DNA from: Torymus aiolomorphi
Taxonomy: Eukaryota; Arthropoda; Insecta; Hymenoptera; Torymidae
Assembly: GCA_036365515.1 (NCBI GenBank)
Contig: CM070873.1
Coordinates: 71,236,529-71,300,528, forward strand
Direction of reading: 5' to 3'
DNA: 64,000 nucleotides
Below the pieces are notes generated by a model that was given only the letters and a program-made list of their open reading frames with translations, had not been told where the DNA came from and did no database searches. A program made the position numbers and the translations under genes. Shown here in pieces: positions 49,101 through 64,000 of this stretch. The stretch's first letter is position 1. Every line of letters starts with the position of its first letter.

Positions 49101-50230
49101 TGTGGCTTCCAGGAATAACGACTTAACTGCATGTTTGCCAAAATTGAGTTAGCATCGGAATTTATACTTTCTAACTACTCTTTTTCATGTAGACTTGGTC
49201 TGGAAATCTGAAACGCGTTCAAAGAGCAAATATCGGCTAAGTGCATAACCACTTAACTGCACCTGTACCCAGAAAACCCACTTAAATGAATATGCTTTAT
49301 TTACAAATCAATATTTTTCAAAAAAGAGGAGAGATTTCTATCTACATAATAAACAGAAATGACGATTATGACCTATTTTTACAGCAACAAAGATCAAAGG
49401 CACAATAATGGGCCGTACACGGAAAAAGGAACAGATAAAAAGAACACGTATTTGAAATTCCGAACGTTCATAATGAACGAAATATTAGCTTAAAGTTTCT
49501 AATTTTCGTTAGAATTCGTCGTAGTGGTTTTAGTGGTGTCTGCAAGATTGAGAAGTGAAGATATAAAGTTATTATCATTTTTTAAATGTATTAAGTAGCC
49601 AAATTCGGCTAAATCTGAACATGGCAAAAATCTTTCGTTCACTATGAACGTTCGAAATTTCAAGCACCTAAAAGAACAAGAATTACATGGATTTCCATAT
49701 CTATCATATATATACGAGAAACAACGAAATACAGAAGGAACAAGAGGTATATATAGATATACTAACGGTAACACACCAGCTTTTATTTCCGGGCGATGGG
49801 GCGAGTGTGTATAAACAGTAAGTAACATTCGGTATTCGGTACCGAATTCCGTTGACTTCACGAACATTCCCTTTGGAGGCGCATGCGCGGGAATGAATAT
49901 TTAAAAAAGAATTCGTATTCTGTCTTAAGTGTAGAAATAACTATGTTATTTATCTTATTTGAACAATTTCCCTAAACCACTTAACGGCACAGTTACCGGA
50001 ATAACGACTTAACTGCATTGTTTTGTTTGTTTATACAAAGAATAAAAATGTATTCTAGAAGCTGATAGTGGGGTTCGAAAGATATTCGATACCTTTGTAA
50101 ATGTCTACATCGTTATGACTCATCTCGCTCATTTCGATCTTACATATGAAGTGTCATGACAGAAATTTTAAAACGGAGATTTCTCGAGAACACGTAAAAT
50201 TCAGTTAAGTCGTTATTCCTGGAAGCCCCA
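49101..50230. mobile_element. TIR element with ACTTAACTG motifs
   Basis: TIRs of about 27 bp: TG(T/G)GGCTTCCAGGAATAACG and complement, continuing ACTTAACTG. The motif GGAATAACGACTTAACTG recurs inside at about 49998, and shorter ACTTAACTGCA-like copies lie near 49252 and 49977. It contains the insert at 49452-49663. No protein recognised. Confidence 0.75.
49452..49663. mobile_element. GAACGTTC miniature element, copy 2 (212 bp)
   Basis: Inverted copy of 44554-44765, nearly identical and of the same length. Confidence 0.88.
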
Positions 50231-50833
50231 GATATACATTTGAAAGCTTTTGTAGTTTGCGCAGATATACGTGAAGCTTTGGCGATGGTTGGAATTGAGT
50301 GTATATACATATAGTCGAAGGCGATTTGGCGACGTCCGCGAAATCGGATTAGACGCGGGCCATTCGTCGTGTTTCTTTTTTTGCGCGCGGCGTTTTGGAA
50401 AAAGGTTAATGCCACGCGTGGGGACGATCTTCACTCGGTCGCAAAGGAGACGCGCGCGTCCGCGGGGGAGATGCTCTGAAAATGGAGATTTTGAACTTGA
50501 GATACGACGTTACGTAAATATCTGTTTGTTTCTGGTTTATTTTCAATTATGCTATGGGTCTTAAAAAAATAATTACTGCGATGTTCAGACTTCACGATAT
50601 TATTTAGTCTAATCTAAATTTAAATAAGAAAAAATAGCATTGATTTTTTAGAGCCGTTAGATGACAGTTCGTTTCTAAAACTGTTATAATGGTTGAAAAA
50701 TAACGCTCTCAGTTGTCACCAGAGCAAAAATAATTCTTGTGCTAGAAAAAAGTAACTTATTTAAAAGAGTCGATGTTTTCGAATATTATTTTTAAACTTT
50801 CTTGTAACACATCTAACTTATTCACCGACTAAA

Positions 50834-50864
<31 letters not shown>

Positions 50865-53800
50865 TATAGTTCAGACTTTTCAGGAGAAAAATGTAGTTTC
50901 TAGATTAATAGAATTATACTGTAAATCCAAAAATGATATAAAAATAAAATTGACAAAAATATTTTTCAATAACACAAAATATTAAATGAGGCATTTTTAC
51001 AAAAAATCCAGACCAGTAATAGCCATCTTACCCTATAAGACTTATCAAACTTCGGCCACACCACCACTATTAATAGGCGTAACTACTTTTTTTCACAGAA
51101 ACAATTACTTTTTCATCACGTTAACAACAACCATTTTTCCATCCTCCACAACCTCTCCGCATTGCAAAGAGAGCTGCCTACGCGTCCGCGTAATACTTGG
51201 AGCCGACGGCCTCTCAGACCCACCCACGCACACACACATACTTACTCGCTCAGCTCGCGTAATCTCTAACCCTATTCCCAGAGCGCTCGTCGCACGGCGT
51301 AAACAGCGCGTTGCATATTTGTCAAGAGCGCCGCGGGTCGTGCGGCATCGTGTCGCATATAGCTTTCCCCGCTCTCCCCCTAAACACCCGTCAATTATTA
51401 CTTCCTCCCTGGTTGCCCGCCGCGCGCGATTTTCCCATAAGCGCGGCGGGCGTCCCGAGGTGTATATCTCTCTGTCTCTCGACGCCGTCGAGATAACGAG
51501 TACAGCGTCACTGCATATCGCTCGCGCGCGTATTAGGTGGCGAGTGGTCACGTGTAGACGCAGCAAACGCCGAGGGCGACCGCGTGAAGCACGTCGTTGA
51601 CTTTCCCACGTGCGCGCATCACGCGGGAAAGAGGCGACTAACGCGAGCGATTTATGGTGCGGTGCGTGCGCGATGACGGCGAAGCTTTGAGGACAAAGGG
51701 AGGATGGTTATGACGGAGTTTTGGAATTTTTTTACTTACGTTTGGAAGTTGTATTTGCGGTGAAGTGTTAAGTTTTTTTTTGTTACATTTGTTCGCTCGT
51801 TCTTTTCTTTTCACTTTTCAGTTAACTTTATAATTCTTATATTTGAAAATTACGCAACTTTTGCAATTACTTACTTACTTACATACTTCTTACATTTCGA
51901 TTATATTATAATTAATTTTAATAATACCATTTTACATACAAAATTTTTGAGGTTACAATTTTGAGAGTTCACACATTTTATCATACGTCTTTTTAAGTCG
52001 TAGAACACAAACTCATCATCAGGCATTCGAGAATATACGAATAAGTCAATTATAAACATTTTATTTCGGTTTCACTTTTTTGTCATCATTTTTTTAAAAA
52101 GAGGATCAGACTTAAAATATGAAACACAGATCATTTCATATATATATAGGTTAGTTTCTCAATCAATCAGATGGCATCTTAAGTAAAAAGTTTACGTCTG
52201 CGACGACCAATCGAAGACTCCTTTTAAACGGACTTAACCAACCGCGAAGGTTTTATTTCGGCTGCCCATTTCCGTCATCATTCTCTTAAGAGAGGAAAAC
52301 AGCGCTATTCAAAGTTCTAACAATCGATAAATAAAATGTTTGATTAAAAAAAAAGAACCAATTCAAACTTTTCTTTTCAAAGGGTAGATGCTATAATTAA
52401 TTGCTGTAACTATAAAGCAACCTTATTTCTCGCAAACCACAAACTTCATGTTTTTCAAACAACAAACTATACGATAGAGAAGTTTCCATTATACCTTCTA
52501 AAATCAATCGCTACCACAACATTCAACAGCCCCCGTTTTTCGATTACCACAGTATCCTCGCACGCACCTAACCAACCAACCCCATGATGCTGCAGCATGA
52601 GCAGCAGCGCTGATGGTTATGCGAAAAACTTAGCGTGCCACCGCGCGCGACGGGGGATAAATATAGCAAGTTTCGTGCAAAATTGATTGGATGCAATCTG
52701 AGAGTAAACGTGTCCGGATATTAGAGGTCTCGCTCACGGGGGAAATGCGACGTCGGCTGCACGCCTGCTTCATAATAATAGTCGCATGTGTGTATTGATG
52801 GAACGACAACGCGAGATGATGCATGGATTAAAGAATGGAAAAAAGCAGTATTGGCACAATGCTCCGTAAAAGTTTCGTATTCGTGTGTATAACGTTGCAG
52901 TCGTTGCAGTGTTGCTTTTTTACAATGTTTATGCGAGGAAAAAGAGCCTATGGAAAATAATAAAAATAGGGGTCATTGGGTCACGTGTTTTGCAGTTGCA
53001 AAAACGTTTTGCGCAGGACTCGAAGCTCATGGTATATATAAATGTATATTCGTAGTTTTGAAAGTAGGTATGTAGGTCTTTTCAGTAGTTCAAAGCGTTT
53101 TCAAAACTACGCACTACGACGGCCGTACTGCGACGTTTTGTAAAATTCAACGATATTCGTATTATTGGGAACTAGTTCGTTAAAAATAAATTGTTCGCTC
53201 TGTTATGCAATCTATGGAACTAGTATCTTTTGAAAACGTTACTGCGGAATTCTCTGCAAAGATTTTTGATTATATGTATTAAAACATTTTCAATTGTAAT
53301 ATTTCATTTAAAAGTTTTCTTCTACATATTATCATTACTAAATTCATCCACAATTTAGCGTCGATTTCAACGCAATTATTGCTATAATATCCAACTTTTC
53401 AAAACAACTCATAACAAGTGCAAAAAAAAAAGAAAAAAAAACATAACACTGCCGTTAATCTTTAATTTACCCACCCACCACCACCCATGCGTCATAACAT
53501 TTTCATCGCCAAAGAAGCACCGAGTGTAAACAAATAACGAGAGCCGAGCAACGTATACACTAAATAGGCCGTACACGACGAAGCAGTGCAGTCGAGACTG
53601 TGCCGCTCGCGCGATCGCGCAACTACTACTGCGTCGTAGCCCAGTTAATTCGCGGTTAATGCGAAAATCGATGGCGCAGTCAGCTGCGTCGCTGATTAAG
53701 GATCAGCTGTGCGCGGCTCTATACTATATACGATCGAAGCTTTCCAGCGACTCAAAAACGTCACGAGCACGCGATACGTCACGTGCACGCGTACGGGAAT

Positions 53801-54016
53801 TCACTCGGCAGAGTGAGAGAGAGAGGTCGAAATCTTCGTTATGTAATCGGTGTGGCGTGCAGAGGAAGGAGTTTGGGGTCGTGCGAGTTGTGAGATTGAC
53901 GGTTATAAGCGGATTGGTCCAACGTAACGTGTTGTTACGTTTTTCGGTGCAATGAAGTTTTGAAAAAAGAAAAAATTAATATTAGTATGATGGAATTGGA
54001 ATCGACGTGTAAGGTA
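50231..54016. other. Non-coding tract with CpG-rich islands
   Basis: Islands near 50320-50480, 51180-51660, 52570-52760 and 53520-53830. An (AT)n run lies at 50842-50868 after a poly-A, and TTAC repeats near 51870. No gene recognised. Confidence 0.45.
50842..50868. repeat. (AT)n microsatellite
   Basis: 27 bp of AT following 11 A. Confidence 0.93.
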
Positions 54017-54625
54017 TTAAGAGGGTCATAAACCTATAGGCCTTTGAAGCCAAAATCACCTGAAAAAATATAGTAAAATATAATTAGTTATACATACTAA
54101 TAATATATTACAAGTAGGCACAATTTCTGATAAAATGGTCCGAGATATAATCTGTAGGCCGATTTTACTCAGAAATATTGCATTGCCAAGATCTTGGCTT
54201 TAGTACAGCTTTCTGAAAAACGTGTTCGATAGATTTTCACGCGACAGGTCTTAAAATACTTAAAATTTATGTAGTTATGGATCTAAGAGTTGAAAATGAA
54301 ATATTTTCTGAAGCAAATATTTTTTTTATGGAAAAAACTACTTTTAAATCACGAATTTTATGAATTTTAGTTTTTTTTGTGGTTTTTACCATTTACAAAT
54401 TATTTGATTTAGGAAATCTTATATTTCAAATTCTTAGATCCATAACTGTATGAATTTCAAGTATTTTAAAACCTGACCCATGAAAATCTATCGAATACTT
54501 TTTCCAAAAAGCTGTACCAAAGCAAAACTATTGGCAATGCAATATCTCTGAGTAAAATTGGTCTACAAATTATATCTCAGGCAATTTATCAGAAATTGTG
54601 CCTACATATAATATATTATTAGTAT

Positions 54626-54832
54626 TGTTACGAGTGAGCTATCGCAACTTTTTAATAATAAAAAGTGACGGACCCTGGGATCGAACCAGAGCCGCCGACT
54701 CGCGAGTCGAGAACGCTATCATCCTAGCCACGGCCGTCACCGTGCGGCTTTCTGCTAATCGGCGTCATATTGTAATCGGACGCCTTGCTTATTTCGTTCT
54801 TTTCATATTCGTACGTGTATCCACACGTAACA
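54626..54832 (-). mobile_element. LTR-like insert carrying a tRNA-like gene
   Basis: Termini TGTTACG ... CGTAACA, a 7-bp inverted end of TG...CA type. GTAT lies directly on both sides; read one base differently the duplication is AGTAT. The opposite arm of foldback G shows the empty site. The size (207 bp), TG...CA ends and 4-5 bp duplication suggest a solo LTR or a terminal-repeat retrotransposon in miniature. Confidence 0.65.
54665..54740 (-). ncRNA. tRNA-like gene inside the LTR-like insert
   Basis: GTGACGG and CCGTCAC can close as a 7-bp stem (54734-54740 with 54665-54671). The A-box region reads TGGCTAGGATG and the B-box GGTTCGATCCC fits perfectly. Five T follow. The anticodon arm is unclear because a 12-base palindrome (GACTCGCGAGTC) sits there, so the isotype is not assigned. 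It is the best folded of the five tRNA-like units. Confidence 0.65.
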
Positions 54833-54912
54833 GTATGTATAAGTAATTATATTTTATTATATTTTTCAGGTGATTTTGGCTTCAAAGGTCTATAGGTCTA
54901 TGACCCCCTTAA

Positions 54913-55756
54913 CATACATTTTCAGACGTAAATTGGCATTTTAACGTGCTTTTTTTAACGGCTTTTTGTTTTATAATCTCCCTTTTTTTAACCTATTTTT
55001 GTTTAGTAACAGTGACGCACAAATCTCAAAGCGATAAAACAGTTATTAAACGAAGAATTTATCAACCACTTCGCGATACTGTAAAGGAAACCATAAACTG
55101 TCTTCTCTGAAAGCGCTCGGAAGAAAAAAAAAACACGCAGAACACCCGACGCAAACCCACGGTCGTCGGAACGGAAAAACAGCAGTCCGCGCGGATTCCT
55201 TAGAAAATAATTACGCGAGAGACCGCCATAACGAGTGACAAATTGAACGTCCAGTCGAACAAATAGCACTGCCTTCTCTCCATCCATCTATATTCCTCTC
55301 ACCGCGCGTAAAAAAAAGGAGGGAATTGAAAAACGAAACTTCCAGCGGAAGAGGAAAATGCGAAAAAAGAGAGGCGCGCGCGTACAGCAGAAGTATGCGA
55401 TGGCGCTGTTATCGAGGCGAGAGGAGGGAAGAGCGGGAGACGGATTTTAGCCGGCGAAAATAAACGACGGCCAATCGGCTTCCGCATTGATTGGAGTACG
55501 ATGGAGGGACTGAAGAAAGCCGGCGATGGGGACGAAAAAAGACGAGCGCTCGGAAAAAGAGAGCGAGAGAGAGAGAGAGAGGGGGAGAAGAACGAGGCAA
55601 GGAAAAACGGCGCGCGTGGATCGAAGACAGCGTTTGTATAATTGAACGGATCGTGTGCAATTTTGTATTTTATTGTACGACGTAAAATAAGCGGGGAATA
55701 TATTTTTAGATAGGCGAAGTACTATAATGACTATATTTCGGTCACGTATAGCCTCA
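54913..55756. other. Non-coding tract with island
   Basis: A CpG-rich and GA-rich block at 55130-55640 with an A+C-rich left side. No gene seen. Confidence 0.45.
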
Positions 55757-57167
55757 CACTGAGAAAAATGTCACAGTAAAATTTACTATATATCTAACAA
55801 AAATTGCTATATAATATAGGAACAGTAGGATACACTCGCTTTCTAACACAAATAACTATTCTATGTAGCAAAATTTTTTAATTTAAATTTTACTATATAA
55901 AGTAGCAAATTTTATTATATTCATAAATAAATTCAATTTATTAAAATGAAAAAAAAAAATAAGACTATATATGGCGTATTGATTTCTGGGTATGGAGAGT
56001 TCTCCAAATTTACAACTGTATTTATTTCGATTTATACTTTTAACATTTTTTTTTTACAAGACGCTCGCACCATTTTGTGCATCCCTTCCTAACCCAATAA
56101 TAAAATCCATAACTTAGAAAACTATATACTTAAAGTGAACGACCACTGACCCACGCGCCATAAGTACATTATCGTTATGCGGCCTTATGTATTAACCGAA
56201 ACCTCAGTTGGCCACTTGCGGGAGTACTAAATTCTTAGGGTGTACGAGGCATCTACCACCTAGCGCCCAGTCGGACAATTAACCACGCACGCCTAAGACT
56301 CCTCTTCCCCTCCTCACCCCCTCTTCCATGGCTTGTCCTCGGACCTCTTACATACAGACAAAGGCAACGTAACCTAACCTGATACAACTGCACTGGTGGC
56401 GCCACTGAGTGTTTGAACATAATCTTTACTATACTAGCAAAATCCAAACGCACTTCGCGCGCCCAATTTTCTTACATAATAATATTCAATAACAAATACT
56501 TTCTACTTCATGATTGCATTTTTCTTTAATGAATATTCCCACTCAGAAAGTATATACATGTTTACACTAAATAATAGATTATGATGCTTCCTCATTTTTG
56601 AGGTTAGAAAATAAATGAAAACAGTATTTATTTTATAAAGAAATTATCTAATACGAACTTTGAATTAATTCAACAATTTAGTAATTATTTTATCAATTTA
56701 TTCAAACGCACATTCAAAAATCTTTCTTAATTTAAATCGAAATATTCATTTTATATCAGAGAACATTTTACATTTTGGCGCCATTCAAACCGGATATTTA
56801 CTCATTAGCCAATCACATCACTTCTTTAAATGCTTCACAACATCCTGCCATCGTATTTTAAAGAGAGGATTGTGTAGCAAAAATTGTTATATTATATAGT
56901 AAAAATTCCTATACGTATAGTAAAATCTAATGTCTATTACAACAAATTCTGAAATAATAAATTTTTATTATATTATATACTAGTTTTTGTCACATTTTAT
57001 AATACTTTTTCAAGGATATTGATAGTGAATTTTATTAGATACATGACAATTATTAGTATAGACATAAAAAAACTTTCTCATAAATCGAGTATATCCTACC
57101 CGTTCCTATATTGTATAGCAATTTTGCTACATATGTGGTAAATATTACTGTGACATTTTTCTCAGTG
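55757..57167. mobile_element. CACTGAG element (1.4 kb)
   Basis: TIRs of about 80 bp: CACTGAGAAAAATGTCACAG ... and its complement ending ATTTTTCTCAGTG, flanked by CA. The interior (56090-56460) is mixed sequence with no recognised protein. It is one of the longer members of this group without a resolved nested element. Confidence 0.88.
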
Positions 57168-59920
<2,753 letters not shown>

Positions 59921-60175
59921 CATAGATAAAAAAAAATTGGAAAAATTACTATACTGTCTGATTAAGCTACCACAAACTGTAAAAAACCTAAAAAATTACC
60001 ATACTTTACAGTAAATTTGACAGTACTTATAGTAAATTTTCTTATCTTTCTAGTAAAATTTTTTATAAAGTATATAGTAATATTCTGAGTTTGTACAGTT
60101 TGTGGTGGCTTTCCCAGAAAGTATAGTAATTTTTACAAAATTATGAATAATTTTTACCAAACTTTTTTTTCAGTG
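59921..60175. mobile_element. CACTG-class miniature element (255 bp)
   Basis: The right end TTTTTTTTCAGTG is clear; the left end is diverged (CATAGATAAAAAAAAATTGG). TA on both sides. An inner repeat ACCACAAACTGTA pairs with TACAGTTTGTGGT. Confidence 0.7.
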
Positions 60176-62880
60176 TATATGTATGGCCACTGCTATACGT
60201 ATACAATGGGTTATAGGTATGTTTTTTGACAAGGAATTAGTGATTTTCTACGTATAATTAGTGGACAAGTTAATGAAGAGAATTTGAATGTGTAATATAC
60301 ATTGTTACCTGCTCTCTAACGTTGAACCAGTGAAAAAACACCACTAATTATGAGTTAAAATTACTCAACTGTAAAATTAGTGAATATTCACTAATTCTTA
60401 GTGGAAATATACTATTTCATTAGTGAATATTCACTATTTCAAATTAGTAAATTGTACTATTTACATGTACCAATGAAGCTAAATTCTTCATCAAATGAAA
60501 TTACAATTTCCTATTATGCAACGTGTTTCATCATCGTAACAATAATTTTACAACATCCCATCATACTGGATAATTTATTTCTCGGATACGATACTTTTAT
60601 TCGGAACATCCGCGCGACGTTCGCTATTTCCAATAATTTTCAAACAACGCGAATCCCATAGACACACACGTACGCCGGCAAAATTGCACGTAACTGCAGC
60701 GAATTGCGATTCCCCGCCGCGTCACCTTGGACAACGGAAGAGAGAAATAAAACGACGATCTAAAAATCCGGCTGCGGCTGCTGCTGCTACTGTAGCGCAG
60801 CTGTAGCGAATGAAAAGTCGCGATAACATCGTACCCACACACACGCACGCACATACACACGCACACAGCTGTGTAGTATAGGGACACACGTTCTATATCC
60901 ACTACATGTACGCCGACGACGACAAAAGCGCGCGCGCGAGAGTGAGGGAGAGAGAGAAGAAGCCTCTTTTCCACGACGCGTCCTTGAGACACGAGAGATT
61001 CAAAGAGGCGGCAATCAGCGAATTGACCAGGCCCGAACGGGAAAAAAGGAACAGAAAGAGGGAGAGAGAGAGAGAGAAAAAGAGAAAGAGATAGTCGACA
61101 ACGACGACAACGTATACTCACGTGTGTATGTGTGTATTATGTGTGTGTGTGTGTGTAGCGCGTGAATTGCTCGTTCATTCATTCGCTCTCTCGAGGCTCT
61201 CCTGTGGGAAGGTCGCGAGTAGCGAGCGACTCGTTCATCGACGCGTGTGTGATTCATCGCCGCGCCGCTCGCGGCATATCATTACTGCGTGGCGCGTGAT
61301 GCTAGTCTATGCGTGCATTATACAAGTGTGTGTGCGCGTGTTGCTCGTTTGTCTCATCGCGGAATGGATCATCTCCTCCTCTCGCCGCGAGTGTTTTTTT
61401 TTTTGCCGTGCGCGACGACGCTTCGAAAGTGAATCGAGTTATGCGCGGAATCCGTGTACTATTATACGTTGGCGGATTTATATATACATATCGCAGCGCA
61501 GAAGTGGAACACGCGCGCGTGAGTCGATTAATTAAATGGAAAAACCAATGACGATGGAGAAAGAGAGAGGGGGAAGTGATTTATCCTACTCAGAATTTAT
61601 TTAATTAAACAAAAACCCCAATGCCGGTAAGTAGGAATCTTTATTTTTAGAATTTGGATCTAGTTTTGAAACGGGCGTATCTCATGGCAATGCTGATAAT
61701 ATCACGCAATTTCTGTAGCATAGTATAGTATGCTATAGAGCATAGTATTTAGATATACGAAGAGCCTGACGTTGTTGTTTTTCCAAATAAACGTTCGAAT
61801 GTTAATTTATTAAATAATGAAATTGGGTTGATTTTGAACTTCACGTCGCCTTAATGACTTACGTGAGGGAAAAATCGCGACTGAAAAGTATTCGAGAGGC
61901 GAGAAACGATTTGGGTCGACGACCGCTGCTGCTACTCTCCATGAATTATGCATCCACAACTTTTCCGCGATAAAAGCATTTCTGGGTATAACGAAGCTAG
62001 CTCCCCCGCACTCCGCGGGCGCGCAAATGCGTTTTTATTTGGGTCGCGAGTGCCCGGATGAAACGTTTATATACTTTTCTCCCCCCTCTCCCCCTGCGTT
62101 TTCAAACAAACGATGATGTCCATTAAAATTTCAAGTTTAATCGGCGAAATTGACGAGGACGGCTTGCTTAATTGTTAGGCGGGGTATAGAAGTAAGTTGA
62201 GAACTCAATCCAAACACAAAATAAAGAATCGATATCATCGTTAACTATTATACATGCTGTTGTTTTTATATATAGCTAGCGCCAACAATTTCTTTATCAC
62301 CGCGCGACATATAATTGATATACACGCGTCTGTCAACTTCGCAAACTGAATTATTCACTGTAATTGTAACTCTTGACAATGTTTTCCACATCCCGCGCCG
62401 ATATTTGTTCCCCCCTTTTGCACTGTTATTAGACACACTGTGTCTTTTAACAATGTTGTTTGAAACGTTTAGCGAAAACGGCCTCTCTCAGCCTCGCAAC
62501 AACAAAGGTAGAGTACTACGACGAACTATAGTTTGCTATTTATATAAGCCACTGCCTCGAACTTATACTTCAACTACCGCGCGCGAGCTCAGCCCGCGCG
62601 AAGTTATAAGGCAACGAGCACTGCTACGTATCACTGCCAATCGCACGAAGAACACGAGCTACCTCGCCGCGGGAGCTACAGTGTACCTCGTCGCACCGGT
62701 GTTATAAAGGCAGCTATATCATCATCGATTCGTCGCCGGCGCGTTCGACTGACGTTTTCTCTCCCGAAACATCATGCGTCGTTACAGCCGAAAAATTCGC
62801 TCGCGAATCTCTGACGAAATCGCATCAATTATTAGGACACGCGGCAAGTTTGTGCACCGCAAGGTTGTTTACCCACGTGC

Positions 62881-63026
<146 letters not shown>

Positions 63027-63355
63027 AAAGGACACGCGCGAAACGACGACTTTCGTCACGGATCGATATCGATAATTATGACGTCTGCAAGAGGAAGCAG
63101 CTGCAGCTCTTCGCCTTGTGACGTTTGCCCCTCAATGACGCGTATAATATTATATAAAGCGCAACCAAAGACACATTATCGTACTACCCGCTACGTCTAT
63201 ATATGCACTCATAAATAATGATGCCTCTTGTGACACGCGTGTATGTGCCAGCTACCATCACATCATCACGCGCACAAATTTCCTTTCTTTTTCTTCACAA
63301 ATCACGCCGCAAGATGCATTATACATAATATCAGCAGAGCAGCGCCAAACCTTCT

Positions 63356-63370
63356 CCCCCCCCCCCCCCC
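63356..63370. repeat. C15 homopolymer
   Basis: 15 consecutive C; the length is error-prone in sequencing. Confidence 0.85.
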
Positions 63371-64000
63371 GCGTCAGCGGAATAATTCACCTCTCGCCTA
63401 TATAACTCTTCGCAAAGTCTATAAGAGAGGCAGACCGCGTTGCTCGCGGACTACAGTGTTGCTCTAACCCGACACACGATCCGCGCAGCAGCTATGTGGC
63501 GTTAATTTATAATAACCCGCCGTGCGCGCGCGGTATAATGCTGCCAGCTCTATACAGCCGAGAGGTGGAACGAACGTCGGCACATGGCGCGCCAGTGTAT
63601 ATATCGGATCAGCTGGTGCACCGGCTGGTGCGAGCGGTGACGTCAGCGTCTGCCTGCCAGCCAGCGCGCCGCTATACGTTCTCCTCTCGCTCTATTATTC
63701 GTGCTAGATATATTTGAATCTCTATCTCTATCCCGCGTCTGCGGTGGCGCGCGTTTTTTGCCGCCGTTGCGCAACGCTGATCGCGGCGCGGCGCGCCGAG
63801 TCAGGTGTGTCGGAGTAAGAGAAAGAGAGCTGTGGGTGGCAGAGGTTCGGTTGCGATTTGTTGCGTTGATAAATTGGCGAGGCAGTGGATTTGATACGTT
63901 TGAATTTATGGGCGTTGGAGAGAGGTGAGCTTGGTATGTATAAACTCAGAAAACGATCTTCCTGTATCAACGAGAATCTGCTTGTCGGAAGAGGATTCCC

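Larger units (their letters stand above)
54017..54912. mobile_element. TTAA-flanked foldback element G
   Basis: TTAA at 54017-54020 and 54909-54912. Arms GAGGGTCATAAACC... and ...GGTCTATGACCCCC remain complementary for about 330 bp each and fold near 54370. The right arm is split by the insert at 54626-54832. Confidence 0.9.

Overview
The window reads as insect nuclear DNA. It is AT-rich with short CpG-rich blocks, has long dinucleotide microsatellites, GT-AG introns, and many small terminal-inverted-repeat (TIR) transposons. I suspect Hymenoptera, but that is only an impression. One host coding segment can be supported: a minus-strand exon at 43862-44279 with the basic region and helix 1 of a TFAP4/AP-4 (fly cropped) bHLH factor. 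I found no exon for helix 2 or the leucine zippers downstream (lower coordinates), so most of the window is probably intron or flank of this gene.

Layout. 1-2324: a DIRS-like retrotransposon on the minus strand, with an open reverse transcriptase and a three-exon gag. 3748-5920: three inverted-repeat (foldback) elements in a chain, sharing TTAA sites, two of them with an insertion in one arm. 8366-8928 and 10462-10847: two more TTAA foldbacks. 10908-18033: a three-level nest. A CACGG-ended miniature element holds a 6.5-kb element with an 8-bp target duplication and a broken P-like transposase gene. That in turn holds a 1-kb PIF/Harbinger-like element with a MADF gene. 18187-25407: further miniature elements, two with tRNA-like pol III units. 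25408-37876: mostly intron-like DNA with (GT), (CT) and CpG-rich islands. 37877-40853: a four-level nest. 43862-44279: the bHLH exon. 44458-50230: a TTAA foldback with two nested insertions, a hairpin and a larger TIR element. 54017-54912: a TTAA foldback interrupted by an LTR-like insert with a tRNA-like gene. 55757-57167 and 59921-60175: two more CACTG elements. The remainder is islands and microsatellites.

Three themes join the parts. (1) Eleven elements share CACTG/CACGG termini and 2-bp target duplications, with unrelated interiors; three of these, plus a separate LTR-like insert, carry tRNA-derived pol III promoter units (five units in all). (2) Seven long inverted-repeat elements sit on TTAA; their two arms act as filled and empty sites, which lets nested insertions be read to the base. 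(3) About twenty CpG-rich islands, including the one at the host exon, show the same skew change: A+C-rich on the left, G+T-rich on the right.
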